NCBI RefSeq assembly: GCF_002216775.1 | Contig: NZ_CP022315.1 | Coordinates: 1,984,001 to 2,048,000, forward strand | Reading direction: 5' to 3' | From: Virgibacillus phasianinus | Lineage (GTDB): Bacteria > Bacillota > Bacilli > Bacillales > Amphibacillaceae | Length of the DNA: 64,000 nucleotides | Shown: one piece after another, positions 32,994 to 40,945 of the stretch | How positions within the stretch are numbered: position 1 is the stretch's first letter | Layout of the letters: every line of letters starts with the position of its first letter | Made by a program: the position numbers and the translations under genes | The notes under the pieces: model-generated | Seen by the model: only the letters and a program-made list of their open reading frames with translations | What the model was told of the DNA's origin: nothing | The model's database searches: none

Positions 32994-33755
32994 ATGCCAA
33001 GAAACCCAAGAAAGAGAAGTCGTAATGGAATTTACCACATCATGCTGCGAGGTATTAACAGACAAACTATTTTTGAAGATGATGAAGACAGATTCAGGAT
33101 TTTGGAAACAATCAAAAGGTATAAGACCGTTAGCAAAATAGAGGTTTATAGCTATTGTCTGATGGATAATCATATTCACTTATTAATCAGGGAGTCGGAG
33201 GAGTCCGTCTCGAAGGTCATTCAAAGAATTGGTGCGAGTTATGTTTATTGGTATAATGCCAAATATAAGCGCTGTGGACATCTATTTCAGGACAGATTCA
33301 AAAGTGAAAGTGTGGAAACAATCCCTTCCTTCTTAAGAGTTCTTCGGTACATACACCAAAACCCCGTAAAAGCTGGATTAGCGGCCAATGCGCTTGAGTG
33401 CAAATGGACAAGTATTAAGGAATATTTCGGTCATGCCAGCATGGTTGACGTCGATTTTGGTCTTCGTTTATTTACCAGTGACAGAAGCAAAGCTATCCAG
33501 TTATTTTCCGATTATATGCAACTAATAAATGATGATGATTTTATGGATGATCGAATAAGAGTGCGGTTGACAGATGAGGAAGTGAGAGACCATCTCAGTC
33601 AGCTTGGATTTCCAAATGGCAGCGCCTTGCAGCAGATGAAGCCTGCGGAAAGAAATGCAATTATTCTGGAGATGAAAGGCGTGAATGGCGTGGCAATTCG
33701 GCAGCTTTCACGGATTACAGGTATATCAAAAAGCGTTATTCACCGCATTCGCTGA
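32994..33755 (+). CDS. REP-associated tyrosine transposase (RAYT, Y1/HUH family)
   Basis: This 253-residue protein is a Y1_Tnp (IS200-like) domain single-gene transposase of the RAYT type. The start PRNPRKRSRNGIYHIMLRG is typical. The HUH metal motif is His60-Ile-His62 in MDNHIHLLI, and the predicted nucleophile is Tyr119 in LRYIHQNPVKAGL. A C-terminal extension ends in a helix-turn-helix (IRQLSRITGISKSVIHR). RAYTs are single-copy genes that cut single-stranded hairpins and are linked to dispersed REP palindromes. A REP doublet lies two bases after the stop and another REP pair upstream. The ATG at 32994 is preferred to the GTG at 32982, which lies inside the AGAGGTG site. Confidence 0.9.
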   Translation: MPRNPRKRSRNGIYHIMLRGINRQTIFEDDEDRFRILETIKRYKTVSKIEVYSYCLMDNHIHLLIRESEESVSKVIQRIGASYVYWYNAKYKRCGHLFQDRFKSESVETIPSFLRVLRYIHQNPVKAGLAANALECKWTSIKEYFGHASMVDVDFGLRLFTSDRSKAIQLFSDYMQLINDDDFMDDRIRVRLTDEEVRDHLSQLGFPNGSALQQMKPAERNAIILEMKGVNGVAIRQLSRITGISKSVIHRIR

Positions 33756-33756
33756 T

Positions 33757-33854
33757 GGGACGGAGGGACAGGTTTTCTGTCCCTCTAAGCGTCAGTTTAC
33801 AATAGAGGACATGATTGCGGAATGGCGGGACGAGGGACCTGTCCCTACTGTCCC
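33757..33854. repeat. REP doublet directly behind the RAYT gene
   Basis: The forward arm is at 33757-33783 (inner half altered, GGTTTTCTGTCCC) and the reverse arm at 33827-33854. The reverse arm supplies the stop codon and last residues of the RNase H gene on the minus strand. Confidence 0.83.
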
Positions 33855-34237
33855 TCCCGGATTGCTTTTCTGGCTAGCTTGTCTGCGTGGGTATTGCTTT
33901 TTTCGGGTATCCATTTAATGAAAAAGTGGGGGAAGGTGCTCGCATCTTCTTTGATTTTCGTGAGCAGGGGAAGAAAGGTTTGGTTTTTTGTGAAATCCTT
34001 TTCTACTGTATCGACGACTAGTTTTGAATCGGAGCGGAAAGATAAAATTTCATCCTGAAAATGGGCTCGGCAGATTTCCAGTGCCTTGATAACCGCAAGA
34101 AATTCAGCCTCGTGGTTGGACATCTCACCCAAAGGAAAAGCGTATTCATAACTCTTTCCACCCGCTTTTATATAAACTCCAGCACCACTCATGCCAGGAT
34201 TGCCACTCGAAGCCCCGTCCGTATATACTTCAATCAC
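33845..34237 (-). CDS. RNase HI-family protein
   Basis: This 130-residue RNase H-fold protein carries acidic metal ligands in EVYTDGASSGNPG, NHEAEFLAVIKAL, FRSDSKLVVD and the late HADKLARKA. This is the full DEDD set of RNase HI-like enzymes that cut the RNA strand of RNA-DNA hybrids. It is shorter than E. coli RNase HI (no basic handle), like the YpdQ/YpeP-type Bacillus proteins. The GTG start at 34237 follows AAGGGGG; the longer ORF upstream reads through REP sequence and another gene. The stop and final Gly-Gln come from a REP reverse arm. Confidence 0.85.
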   Translation of the reverse strand: MIEVYTDGASSGNPGMSGAGVYIKAGGKSYEYAFPLGEMSNHEAEFLAVIKALEICRAHFQDEILSFRSDSKLVVDTVEKDFTKNQTFLPLLTKIKEDASTFPHFFIKWIPEKSNTHADKLARKAIREGQ

Positions 34238-34258
34238 TATGCTTAACCCCCTTCTTTT

Positions 34259-34389
34259 GGGACGGAGGGACAGGTCCATCGTCCCTCCGTCTACTTGTGG
34301 CCCGCAGCCACAATCCAGCGCCAGAACGGAACGGACCGGACCGGACCGAACCGAACCGAACCGGGACGCGGGACCTGTCCCTATGTCCC
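34259..34389. repeat. REP doublet with a pentanucleotide repeat in its spacer
   Basis: The forward arm is at 34259-34285 and the reverse arm at 34363-34389. The spacer contains eight 5-bp units and a GC-rich stretch. The reverse arm encodes the last residues (GGT) and stop of the MATE gene. Confidence 0.83.
34324..34363. repeat. Pentanucleotide microsatellite, eight units
   Basis: The units read GAACG (2), GACCG (3) and AACCG (3) without interruption. This is a likely slippage-prone tract between two REP arms. Confidence 0.85.
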
Positions 34390-35733
34390 GCCTGAACTCC
34401 CGAATAATTTTTTCTTGTGCCATTTTCCTAGGCGGTAGTAGAGGTAGGCGACTAGGCTGCTTACCAGAAAGCTTGCGCCCATTCCGATTGCTATTCCGAT
34501 ATCGCCGAACATGCTTGAAAATAGTGCCGTCAACGGATATCGTAGCACCCAGAATGAGATCAGGTTTAGTACCAGAACTTGGTACATTGCGCCGGATGCA
34601 CGAACGATTCCGTTTAGGATAAAGTTTATCCCTAAAAACGGATAACATAGTGCGATTATCTGGAGATACTTTGTCCCGAATTCGACAGCTGTATCTTCTT
34701 GGATAAACAGTCTGACTCCGTACTCGGCAAAAAATACGACAAAAATTCCTACAATTAGCATGACAGAAAAGTTATATAGCACTCCATATTTGGCAATTTT
34801 TTTTACTCTATCCCAATCACGGACGCCAATATTCTGTCCAGCCATGCTGCTGACTGCCGTTCCTAAGGCGTGCGCGGGCAGCATCAATAGACTATCCAGT
34901 CGTTGTGCGGCACTAAAGCCTGCAACAACATCGTCGCCAAAACCTGTCACAACACTCATAATTGCTGCCACACCAGCTGATATAACGGCCATTTGTAATC
35001 CAGACGGAATACCGAGGTTCAGAATTAAAACAACTTCCTGTTGGGTCGGAATAGTCGGTACACTAAATGGCGCCAGCTTGCGATAGAGGACGTAAATGAT
35101 TCCATATAGAAAAGCCAGTCCCTGAGAGATAACGGTTGCGTATGCAGCTCCAGCTACTCCAAGGTCTAAACCTGAGATGAAAAGCGGGTCAAGCACGATA
35201 TTTAATGCTACCGCAATCATAACAAATCGCAGCGGTGTTTTACTATCACCCAGCGATCTAAGCACAGTGCTGATAAAGTTATATCCGAACAAAAACAGCA
35301 TACCAAGAAAGTTTATTTGTAAATAGGATTTTGCCGCTGCCATCATACTTTCTGGAGTACCGAGCAGCTGTAAAAATTGTTCAGCAAAAATAAATCCCAA
35401 TGCTCCAAGCGTCACAGAGAGAATGGTAAGAATGACAACAAATGCATTCAGGTAACTTTTCAGTCCAGCTTCATCGCTGCGCCCTTTTTGCTGGGACAAA
35501 ATGGTTAGTGCAGCATTATTTAAGCCAATCACAAAAGAAAGCACGGTAAAAATAATTGTACTTGATACAGCAACAGCACCCAATGCACTCCCGCCAAGTA
35601 GGTTCCCGACCCACAAACTGTCCGCAAATTGATAGGAAGTCTGCAATAAATTCGTAAGCATAATCGGACCAGAAAAGATGATTAACTGCCTCAGTATGCC
35701 GCCCTCCGTAAAATCATGCTGCGTTTTTTTCAT
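34381..35733 (-). CDS. MATE-family multidrug/Na+ antiporter
   Basis: This 450-residue MATE exporter has about 12 membrane helices. The N-terminal GGILRQLIIFSGPIMLTNLLQ and DSLWVGNLLGGSALGAVAV, and the matching QRLDSLLMLPAHALGTAVSS of the second half, are family features. It expels organic cations or drugs in exchange for Na+ or H+. The ATG at 35733 with AGGTG upstream is chosen; the frame stays open ~190 bases further only because it reads through a REP arm and GC-rich spacer. The C-terminal GGT and stop lie in a REP reverse arm. Confidence 0.85.
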   Translation of the reverse strand: MKKTQHDFTEGGILRQLIIFSGPIMLTNLLQTSYQFADSLWVGNLLGGSALGAVAVSSTIIFTVLSFVIGLNNAALTILSQQKGRSDEAGLKSYLNAFVVILTILSVTLGALGFIFAEQFLQLLGTPESMMAAAKSYLQINFLGMLFLFGYNFISTVLRSLGDSKTPLRFVMIAVALNIVLDPLFISGLDLGVAGAAYATVISQGLAFLYGIIYVLYRKLAPFSVPTIPTQQEVVLILNLGIPSGLQMAVISAGVAAIMSVVTGFGDDVVAGFSAAQRLDSLLMLPAHALGTAVSSMAGQNIGVRDWDRVKKIAKYGVLYNFSVMLIVGIFVVFFAEYGVRLFIQEDTAVEFGTKYLQIIALCYPFLGINFILNGIVRASGAMYQVLVLNLISFWVLRYPLTALFSSMFGDIGIAIGMGASFLVSSLVAYLYYRLGKWHKKKLFGSSGGT

Positions 35734-35754
35734 CCGAGTCACCTGCCTTTCTGC

Positions 35755-35999
35755 GGGACATGGGGACAGGTCCACCGTCCCGGCCCTCGCCCTATCCGGG
35801 CCTTCATCCACTGTCCCGGCATCTCGACCAGACTCAACCCCTGCCCCAGCACCGGCACCCGTAGCCCCGTGCTCAAACTCGGGCGACCAAAGCCTAAGGA
35901 TCCCCAAGACAAGTCCAAGCACCCTAGCTCATCCTGCGTAAGGTAACAGATACATAGCTCCCCCATAGCCCTGGGACAAAGGACCTGTCCCCATGTCCC
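35755..35999. repeat. REP doublet with long GC-rich spacer
   Basis: The forward arm is at 35755-35781 and the reverse arm at 35973-35999. The ~190-base spacer is much richer in C and G than the surroundings and has no gene with a ribosome site. The stretch 35734-36105 holds this doublet and the pxp promoter region. Confidence 0.8.
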
Positions 36000-36000
36000 T

Positions 36001-36028
36001 TTAAAATTATTCACAAATCCTTTATAAT
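36001..36028 (+). promoter_or_regulatory. Possible sigma-A promoter of the pxp operon
   Basis: TTAAAA (36001-36006) and TATAAT (36023-36028) are 16 bases apart, directly after a REP arm. The -35 match is weak. Confidence 0.35.
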
Positions 36029-36105
36029 GAAACAATCGTTATTTTCTTAATTCTTAGTATAGCATTCCCTTGATAGGTGGGGGAAATATGTTTTGAGGTG
36101 ATGGA

Positions 36106-36807
36106 ATGGAGGTAACTTATTCTCCTTTAGGTGATCGTGCCGTTGTTATTGAGGTTGCAGATGCAATCACGCCAGAAACGCAAAATCGGGTACAAGTTCT
36201 ATCATCGTATTTTGATGAACACCCGCCAGGCTGGATGATTGAATATATTCCTGCCTTTACAACGGTAACTGTTTTTTACGATATTTTAAAGGTAAGTAAA
36301 AACACGCAACATCCATATAAAAAGGTTTGTGAGGAACTGGATGCAATTTTATCATCCGTACAAGGAAATCGGCAATTTGCTTCACGCACGATTGAAATCC
36401 CGGTCTGTTACGGCGGGGAATTTGGTCCGGATTTGGAGTTTGTAGCTAAACACAATGGTATCCAACCGGAAGATGTCATTGACATTCATACTTCAGGTGA
36501 CTACACGATTAATATGATTGGCTTTGCTCCTGGTTTTCCTTTTGTCGGTGGCATGCCTGAAGAAATTGCAACACCCAGGCGTGATTCACCACGTCTGGCA
36601 ATCCCGGAACGAACAGTCGGTATTGCGGGAAAGCAGACGGGAGTTTACCCCATCGAAACACCCGGGGGCTGGCAGTTGATTGGGCGTACGCCGATTCGCT
36701 TGTTTCGACCTGAACTGGATCCGCCAAGCTTGCTTGCGGCGGGTGATAAATTGGTATTTCGTTCCATTAGTCTAGAAGAATACAGCAATTGGGAGGAACA
36801 TGATTGA
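36106..36807 (+). CDS. pxpB: 5-oxoprolinase subunit B (KipI type)
   Basis: This 233-residue PxpB/KipI-family protein carries YSPLGDRAVVIEVAD, IPVCYGGEFGPDL, MIGFAPGFPFVGGMP and VGIAGKQTGVYPIETPGGW. With PxpC and PxpA it forms the bacterial ATP-dependent 5-oxoprolinase, which opens 5-oxo-L-proline (pyroglutamate) to glutamate. In Bacillus subtilis the homologue KipI was first known as an inhibitor of the sporulation kinase KinA. It overlaps pxpC at TGATG. It opens a five-gene run of pxpB, pxpC, pxpA, a ycsG-like gene and ycsI. Confidence 0.9.
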   Translation: MEVTYSPLGDRAVVIEVADAITPETQNRVQVLSSYFDEHPPGWMIEYIPAFTTVTVFYDILKVSKNTQHPYKKVCEELDAILSSVQGNRQFASRTIEIPVCYGGEFGPDLEFVAKHNGIQPEDVIDIHTSGDYTINMIGFAPGFPFVGGMPEEIATPRRDSPRLAIPERTVGIAGKQTGVYPIETPGGWQLIGRTPIRLFRPELDPPSLLAAGDKLVFRSISLEEYSNWEEHD

Positions 36808-37811
36808 TGCTTAAAATAATCAAGCCGGGCCTGCTTTCAACGATTCAGGACCTTGGCAGGCATGGTTATCAGAAATTTGGCGTAATTGCGAGCGGTGTCA
36901 TGGATCCGTTGGCACACAGGATTGCCAATCTCCTGGTCGGAAATGATGAGGACGCGGCAACCTTGGAAATTACCTTAGCCGGGCCAGTTATCCTCTTTGA
37001 AAAGGATGCCCTTATATCGCTGTGCGGCGGTGATTTGTCCCCAGCCATTGATGGGAAGTCCGTCCGAATGTGGCGTACAATTTTTGTGAAAAAAGGTAGT
37101 AAGCTGCAGTTCGGCGCGCACCAAAGCGGTTGCCGTACGTATTTGTCAATCGCAGGCGGATTCAAGGTCCCTGAAATAATGGACAGCAGTTCTACCTATT
37201 TACGCGCAGAAATTGGTGGGTTTCATGGTCGCGCATTAAAAGCCGATGACCGGTTGGAGACCAATTTGATGACCGACCTGTCCAAGGTAATAATGGAAGC
37301 ATTAATACCCGACACGGATGAACCGTTCGGCGATATCGGCTGGTCCATCACGTCTTCCATCAGCCCATTCCTTTCCGGGGAGTCAACCATTCAGGTAATC
37401 CCGGGACGTCAATTTCATTTATTTACCAAGGAAAGTAAGCAAAACTTGTTTAAGGAATCCTATGACGTGTCCCCGCAATCTGATCGCATGGGCTACCGTT
37501 TACAAGGCGCAAAATTAAGTCTGTCAGAACCCGAGGATTTGATTTCGGAAGCAGTTGCTTTTGGCTCTATTCAGGTGCCGCCCGATGGAAATCCCATAGT
37601 TTTACTGGCTGACAGACAAACGACTGGCGGCTATCCAAAAATAGGGCAGATTGCTTCTGTTGACATGTCACTGATTGCCCAGGCCAAACCGGGCGATTCG
37701 CTTAGCTTTAAAAAAATTACAGTCGAAGCGGCGCAACAACTTTATCTGGAGCAGGAAAATAATATCCAACAATTAAAGCAGGGAATTCGGTTAAAGTTTA
37801 AAAGTGGATAA
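36807..37811 (+). CDS. pxpC: 5-oxoprolinase subunit C (KipA type)
   Basis: This 334-residue PxpC/KipA-family biotin-dependent-carboxylase-like protein starts LKIIKPGLLSTIQDLGRHGY and contains GVMDPLAHRIANLLVGN, QSDRMGYRLQG and LADRQTTGGYPKIG. It forms the PxpBC part of 5-oxoprolinase, the ATP-using half. The stop of pxpB shares one base with its ATG (36805-36809), with GGGAGG upstream; an in-frame TTG three bases earlier is an alternative start. Confidence 0.9.
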   Translation: MLKIIKPGLLSTIQDLGRHGYQKFGVIASGVMDPLAHRIANLLVGNDEDAATLEITLAGPVILFEKDALISLCGGDLSPAIDGKSVRMWRTIFVKKGSKLQFGAHQSGCRTYLSIAGGFKVPEIMDSSSTYLRAEIGGFHGRALKADDRLETNLMTDLSKVIMEALIPDTDEPFGDIGWSITSSISPFLSGESTIQVIPGRQFHLFTKESKQNLFKESYDVSPQSDRMGYRLQGAKLSLSEPEDLISEAVAFGSIQVPPDGNPIVLLADRQTTGGYPKIGQIASVDMSLIAQAKPGDSLSFKKITVEAAQQLYLEQENNIQQLKQGIRLKFKSG

Positions 37812-37927
37812 GCTAGAGTTGAGGATTGGAAAATATAAGGGATTTTGCTCTATTAGTACGAGTCAAATACCAAGTTTTTCGATCAGTTTATAAATATATA
37901 AGTTTTATCATTTGAAGAATATGCAGA

Positions 37928-37955
37928 ACTTCGGCATCGCAATTAAAGCCGAAGT
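37928..37955. other. Hairpin in the pxpC-pxpA gap
   Basis: ACTTCGGC pairs perfectly with GCCGAAGT over a 12-base loop. The A7 run after it would act as a terminator only on the minus strand. On the plus strand it may be an mRNA-stabilising or attenuating stem before pxpA. Confidence 0.4.
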
Positions 37956-37993
37956 AAAAAAACAACATTTTTAAAAATAATGAGGTGGATAAT

Positions 37994-38764
37994 ATGGCAG
38001 ATATTGTAGATTTGAATTGTGATTTGGGAGAAAGCTTTGGAGCATACAAAATTGGTAATGATGAGGAAATTCTGGATTATGTGACCTCGGCCAATATTGC
38101 CTGTGGCTTTCATGCGGGTGATCCAGCAACCATGCGCAAGACTGTTAAGCTTGCTCTGAAAAAAGATATTGGAATTGGTGTCCATCCGGGGCTTCAGGAT
38201 CTGATTGGATTCGGTCGCCGGAATATGAACATTACACCGCAGGAGGCCTATGATCTCGTTGTTTACCAAATTGGTGCTTTGCACGGATTTGTGCGAGCGG
38301 AAGGCGGTAAACTGCAGCATGTGAAGCCACATGGCGCCCTGTTCAACATGGCAGCAAAAAACGCGGTACTTTCAGAGGCTATTGCCGAAGCGGTTTATCA
38401 AGTGGATCCAGAACTCATTTTGTTTGGACTAGCAGGATCTGAATTGGTAAAAGCAGGAGAGAAAACCGGGCTTCGTACGGCGCATGAGGTTTTTTCAGAT
38501 CGAACCTATCAGGAAGACGGCTCACTTACTTCACGTCAGGAAAAAAACGCCTTAATCACTGATCATCAGGTTGCCATCAATCAAGTCATCCGCATGGTGA
38601 AGGAAAATAAGGTGGAGTCCACTAAAGGTTCAGATGTTTTAATCAAGGCACATACCGTATGTATTCATGGTGACGGCAAATCCGCATTGGAATTTGCCAA
38701 AAAAATACCACAAGCACTACGCAGCGAAAACATCGAAGTAGCCAAAATAGGAGACTTTCTATAG
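37994..38764 (+). CDS. pxpA: 5-oxoprolinase subunit A (LamB/YcsF family)
   Basis: This 256-residue YcsF-family protein has [18 protein letters not shown] at the start, then [28 protein letters not shown] and [13 protein letters not shown]. PxpA is the hydrolytic subunit that completes 5-oxoproline cleavage with PxpBC. The ATG at 37994 after GAGGTGG is chosen over an in-frame GTG inside that site. A REP doublet follows directly after the stop. Confidence 0.9.
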   Translation: MADIVDLNCDLGESFGAYKIGNDEEILDYVTSANIACGFHAGDPATMRKTVKLALKKDIGIGVHPGLQDLIGFGRRNMNITPQEAYDLVVYQIGALHGFVRAEGGKLQHVKPHGALFNMAAKNAVLSEAIAEAVYQVDPELILFGLAGSELVKAGEKTGLRTAHEVFSDRTYQEDGSLTSRQEKNALITDHQVAINQVIRMVKENKVESTKGSDVLIKAHTVCIHGDGKSALEFAKKIPQALRSENIEVAKIGDFL

Positions 38765-38765
38765 C

Positions 38766-38841
38766 GGGACATGGGGACGGGACACGGGGACAGGTTTCTT
38801 GTCCCTAAAACATAGGGACAAGAAACCTGTCCCTCCGTCCC
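38766..38841. repeat. REP doublet with matched arms
   Basis: The forward arm is at 38766-38805 (with an internal GGGACACG duplication) and the reverse arm at 38815-38841. GGGACAGGTTTCTTGTCCC and GGGACAAGAAACCTGTCCC form a perfect 19-bp inverted repeat with a 9-base loop. Both arms carry the same rare TTT variant. Confidence 0.88.
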
Positions 38842-38882
38842 ACCACAAAGATGAAAAACTGTACAGAGGGGAACTAACTATC

Positions 38883-40079
38883 ATGAGAAATAACCAAAAA
38901 TCGAATTTAAGCGTGTACATGGGTGCAGTTTTTCTAATGGCTACATCTGCTATTGGACCTGGATTCTTAACACAAACAACTGTTTTTACTGAAAAACTGA
39001 TGGCAAGCTTCGGTTTTGTAATTTTAATTTCCATAGGGATTGATATAATAGCGCAACTGAATATTTGGCGAATCATTGCTGTTTCCGAAAAACGTGCACA
39101 GGATATTGCAAACGCTGTATTACCGGGACTTGGTTACATTCTTGCCATATTAATCGTCGCCGGTGGGCTGGCATTTAATATTGGAAACATTGCGGGAGCC
39201 GGCCTCGGAACAAATGTCCTATTCGGCATCTCGCCCAAAACTGGTGCACTGCTAAGCGGAGTGCTGGCAATCGGAATTTTTCTCGTGAAAGAAGCAGGGC
39301 GTCTCATGGACCGTTTCACACAACTGCTTGGATTTGTCATGATTGGCTTAACCATCTACGTGATGTTTACCGCTCAACCACCCGTGGGAGAAGCGGTTGT
39401 TAACACGTTTGTTCCAGCAAAAATTGATATTTTAGCGATTGTTACCATAGTCGGCGGAACGATTGGTGGCTATATCACCTTTGCTGGCGGTCATCGCTTA
39501 ATTGATGCCGGTATTAAAGGGAAGGAAATGCTGCCAGAGGTGACGAAGAGCTCGGTTCTAGCGGTTGGTGTAGCATCAATTATGCGAATTTTCCTGTTCC
39601 TGGCGGCGCTTGGAGTTGTTGCCACAGGGTTCGTGCTTGATCCCGGAAATCCCCCGGCATCCGTTTTCCATCAGGCGGCAGGTAATGTTGGGTATAAATT
39701 ATTCGGTATTGTCATCTGGGCAGCAGCGATCACTTCTGTAGTAGGAGCAGCGTATACTTCTGTTTCTTTTATACGAACGTTCAGCCCGCTGCTGGAAAAA
39801 TATCATAAATACATTATCGTCGGATTTATTGCGGTCTCCACTGTTGTATTTTATTTTGTAGGACAACCGGTAAAAATTCTCGTTTTGGTAGGATCGCTTA
39901 ATGGACTGATTTTGCCGATTGCACTTGGTGTTATGCTAGTTGCGGCTTATCGATCCAAAATAGTAGGTGATTACAGACATCCGAAATGGATGACGTTAAC
40001 TGGTATAATCGTTGTTATTGCCATGGCTATTATGGGCTTGTATTCTTTATTTAACGGAATTCCGCAGTTATTTGAGTAA
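38883..40079 (+). CDS. NRAMP-family transporter, YcsG-like
   Basis: This 398-residue NRAMP/divalent metal transporter-like membrane protein has about 11 helices, similar to B. subtilis YcsG. MGAVFLMATSAIGPGFLTQT is the helix-1 motif, in which the usual metal-binding DPGN is replaced by GPGF. It may therefore not carry transition metals. As in B. subtilis it lies with the 5-oxoprolinase genes, which suggests uptake of 5-oxoproline or a related acid. The ATG at 38883 follows GAGGGG; the longer ORF reads through the REP doublet. Confidence 0.82.
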   Translation: MRNNQKSNLSVYMGAVFLMATSAIGPGFLTQTTVFTEKLMASFGFVILISIGIDIIAQLNIWRIIAVSEKRAQDIANAVLPGLGYILAILIVAGGLAFNIGNIAGAGLGTNVLFGISPKTGALLSGVLAIGIFLVKEAGRLMDRFTQLLGFVMIGLTIYVMFTAQPPVGEAVVNTFVPAKIDILAIVTIVGGTIGGYITFAGGHRLIDAGIKGKEMLPEVTKSSVLAVGVASIMRIFLFLAALGVVATGFVLDPGNPPASVFHQAAGNVGYKLFGIVIWAAAITSVVGAAYTSVSFIRTFSPLLEKYHKYIIVGFIAVSTVVFYFVGQPVKILVLVGSLNGLILPIALGVMLVAAYRSKIVGDYRHPKWMTLTGIIVVIAMAIMGLYSLFNGIPQLFE

Positions 40080-40100
40080 GAAAAAATAGGGGGCTTCACA

Positions 40101-40892
40101 ATGAACGATAGGAAATTGTTTCTTCCAGAAGAAGCACGCCAGCTGATTCGCGGTGGTGAGTGGTCGAAGCCGACATCAGGTTTAGCAAACGGCTATATTC
40201 AGGCAAATCTAGCAGTTCTGCCAAAAGAGCTGGCATTTGAGTTCCTGCTCTTTTGTCAGCGTAATCCGAAAGCCTGTCCAATTATCGATGTCACCGAACC
40301 TGGCTCTGCTATTCCAGTGTTAGCTGCACCAGGAGCAGATTTGCAGACGGATATACCAAGGTATCGCGTTTATCGAAATGGTGTTTTTATAGAAGAGAAA
40401 GCGGACATTGCGGATATATGGACAGAAGACATGGTCGGGTTTCTGATTGGCTGCAGCTTTACATTTGAAGAAGCATTGCTGGAAAACGGCATCCCGATCC
40501 GCCACATCGAGGAAGGCTGTAATGTACCTATGTATCAAACTAATATTCCTACGGTAAAAGCCGGCCCATTCGAAGGCCCAACCGTAGTCAGTATGCGGCC
40601 AATGCCAGAAAAAGATGTTGTTCGCGCTGTCCAGGTTACAAGCCGCTTCCCATCTGTCCACGGCGCACCCGTTCATATAGGAAATCCGGAAAGCATCGGC
40701 ATTACCAACATAAACAATCCGGATTTTGGTGATAAGGTCACTATCAAAGAAGGCGAAGTTCCCGTTTTCTGGGCCTGCGGTGTAACCCCACAGGCAATCG
40801 CGATGCATGTAAAGCCGGAGATTATGATCACCCATTCACCAGGGCATATGTTTATTACCGATTTGAAGAATGAGAAATTTAGTGTGATGTAG
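40101..40892 (+). CDS. ycsI: YcsI-type putative hydro-lyase (DUF1445)
   Basis: This 263-residue protein belongs to the DUF1445 family, related to mammalian D-glutamate cyclase, which interconverts D-glutamate and 5-oxo-D-proline. QANLAVLPKELAFEFLLFCQ, DMVGFLIGCSFTFEEAL, VSMRPMPEKD and FWACGVTPQAIAM are conserved family segments. Beside pxpABC it would feed D-glutamate into, or handle D-isomers for, the 5-oxoprolinase. This role is inferred from context. Confidence 0.85.
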   Translation: MNDRKLFLPEEARQLIRGGEWSKPTSGLANGYIQANLAVLPKELAFEFLLFCQRNPKACPIIDVTEPGSAIPVLAAPGADLQTDIPRYRVYRNGVFIEEKADIADIWTEDMVGFLIGCSFTFEEALLENGIPIRHIEEGCNVPMYQTNIPTVKAGPFEGPTVVSMRPMPEKDVVRAVQVTSRFPSVHGAPVHIGNPESIGITNINNPDFGDKVTIKEGEVPVFWACGVTPQAIAMHVKPEIMITHSPGHMFITDLKNEKFSVM

Positions 40893-40924
40893 AGGTGGAG
40901 TGTTTCTGGTTCTGGCTTTGAGGT

Positions 40925-40945
40925 GGGACATAGGGACAGGTTCCT
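40925..40945 (+). repeat. Truncated REP forward arm at the end of nhaC
   Basis: The outer GGGAC, inner GGGACAGGTTCC and no final GTCCC remain. The stop codon of the NhaC gene (minus strand) overlaps it. A lone reverse arm at 43706 lies at the other end of the iadA-nhaC operon. Confidence 0.7.

Noticed and set aside
34238-34648. N-terminal extension of the RNase H protein
   Set aside because: It runs through a REP doublet and into the MATE gene in another frame. The GTG at 34237 has a good ribosome site.
35734-35922. N-terminal extension of the MATE protein
   Set aside because: The frame is open only because it reads a REP arm and GC-rich spacer. A ribosome site precedes the ATG at 35733 and the extension has no transporter character.
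38799-38882. N-terminal extension of the NRAMP-like protein
   Set aside because: It is translated REP sequence (HRDKKPVPPSHH), and the ATG at 38883 has its own GAGGGG site.
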